64,000 nt of DNA. Source: CAXBGS01 sp963975425. Its GTDB lineage: Bacteria > Planctomycetota > Planctomycetia > Pirellulales > Pirellulaceae. The DNA lies in NCBI GenBank assembly GCA_963975425.1, contig CAXBGS010000002.1, forward strand, positions 62,001 to 126,000. The letters run 5' to 3'. Positions 63,929-64,000 of the stretch are shown piece after piece. Position numbers and translations under genes: made by a program. A model generated the notes under the pieces. That model made no database searches. It saw only the letters and a program-made list of their open reading frames with translations, and had not been told where the DNA came from. Position 1 is the stretch's first letter; each line of letters opens with the position of its first letter.

Positions 63929-64000
63929 ATGATCCATCCCACCTCCAATTACGCCTTCTCCGTAGTTTTCGTCACGGCAATCTCGCTGTTGCCTGCCGCA
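63929..64000 (+). CDS. start of a secreted protein, cut by window edge
   Basis: An ATG at 63929 with AGGA eight bases upstream opens a frame of 24 codons to the window end. The encoded MIHPTSNYAFSVVFVTAISL plus LPAA looks like a signal peptide. Nothing further can be seen, so the function and even the reality of the gene depend on sequence beyond 64000. Confidence 0.45.
   Translation, partial: MIHPTSNYAFSVVFVTAISLLPAA

Overview
The window looks like a chromosomal segment from a planctomycete of the Pirellulaceae, most likely near Rhodopirellula (inference from gene content; no rRNA or other phylogenetic marker is present). The signs are six sulfatases in 64 kb, three DUF1559 prepilin-like proteins, two very large secreted proteins with an N-terminal LEPR-type motif and C-terminal dockerin-like repeats, DUF1080 and PQQ-propeller proteins, and a PF13562-type GlmU-like protein. 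Genes lie on both strands in short operons separated by unusually long gaps. No tRNA, rRNA, CRISPR array, insertion sequence or prophage was seen.

Layout. 1-3641 (minus): DUF58 protein, BatA/VWA membrane protein and a membrane protein cut by the left edge, facing a membrane-anchored regulator-like protein (3958-6408). 6520-7974: zwf. 8297-11959: DUF1559 / small lipoprotein / DUF1559. 12212-14811 (minus): MnmD-like methyltransferase and an FHA-GAF histidine kinase. 14929-24566: four sulfatases, a PQQ propeller, a DUF1080 protein and an unknown secreted protein; the last five genes read as one minus-strand operon. 24899-25966: transaldolase. 26255-30022: giant RND/MMPL exporter. 30234-36842: coiled-coil envelope protein, HEAT-like protein, GlmU-like enzyme, DUF6580 membrane protein, third DUF1559 protein. 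36847-42822: PQQ protein, metalloprotease with PKD and dockerin-like modules, fifth sulfatase. 43312-49787: CPA2 antiporter and a three-gene ABC exporter (HlyD / fused double ATPase-permease / permease) arranged like yhiI-rbbA-yhhJ. 50111-56029: ldh, a small protein, ftsH, sixth sulfatase. 56062-57181: divergent msrA and msrB. 57612-61025: beta-helix / GEVED / dockerin giant protein. 61170-62276: voltage-sensor-like membrane protein. 62368-63848: oxyR and a CopD-like membrane protein. The start of a secreted protein is cut by the right edge.

How it fits together. The dominant theme is breakdown of sulfated polysaccharide: secreted sulfatases, a DUF1080 glycan-active candidate and PQQ propellers. 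A second theme is redox protection: methionine sulfoxide reductases A and B, and an OxyR with both redox cysteines. Zwf and transaldolase supply pentose-phosphate flux. The most unusual items are a pore-less voltage-sensor-like protein with a C-terminal coiled coil (Hv1-like layout), a metalloprotease apparently inserted inside a PKD domain, a 56-bp identical 3' end shared by two otherwise diverged DUF1559 genes, and many unrelated short tandem repeats in intergenic gaps. I found no clear defence system or wholly new multi-gene system.
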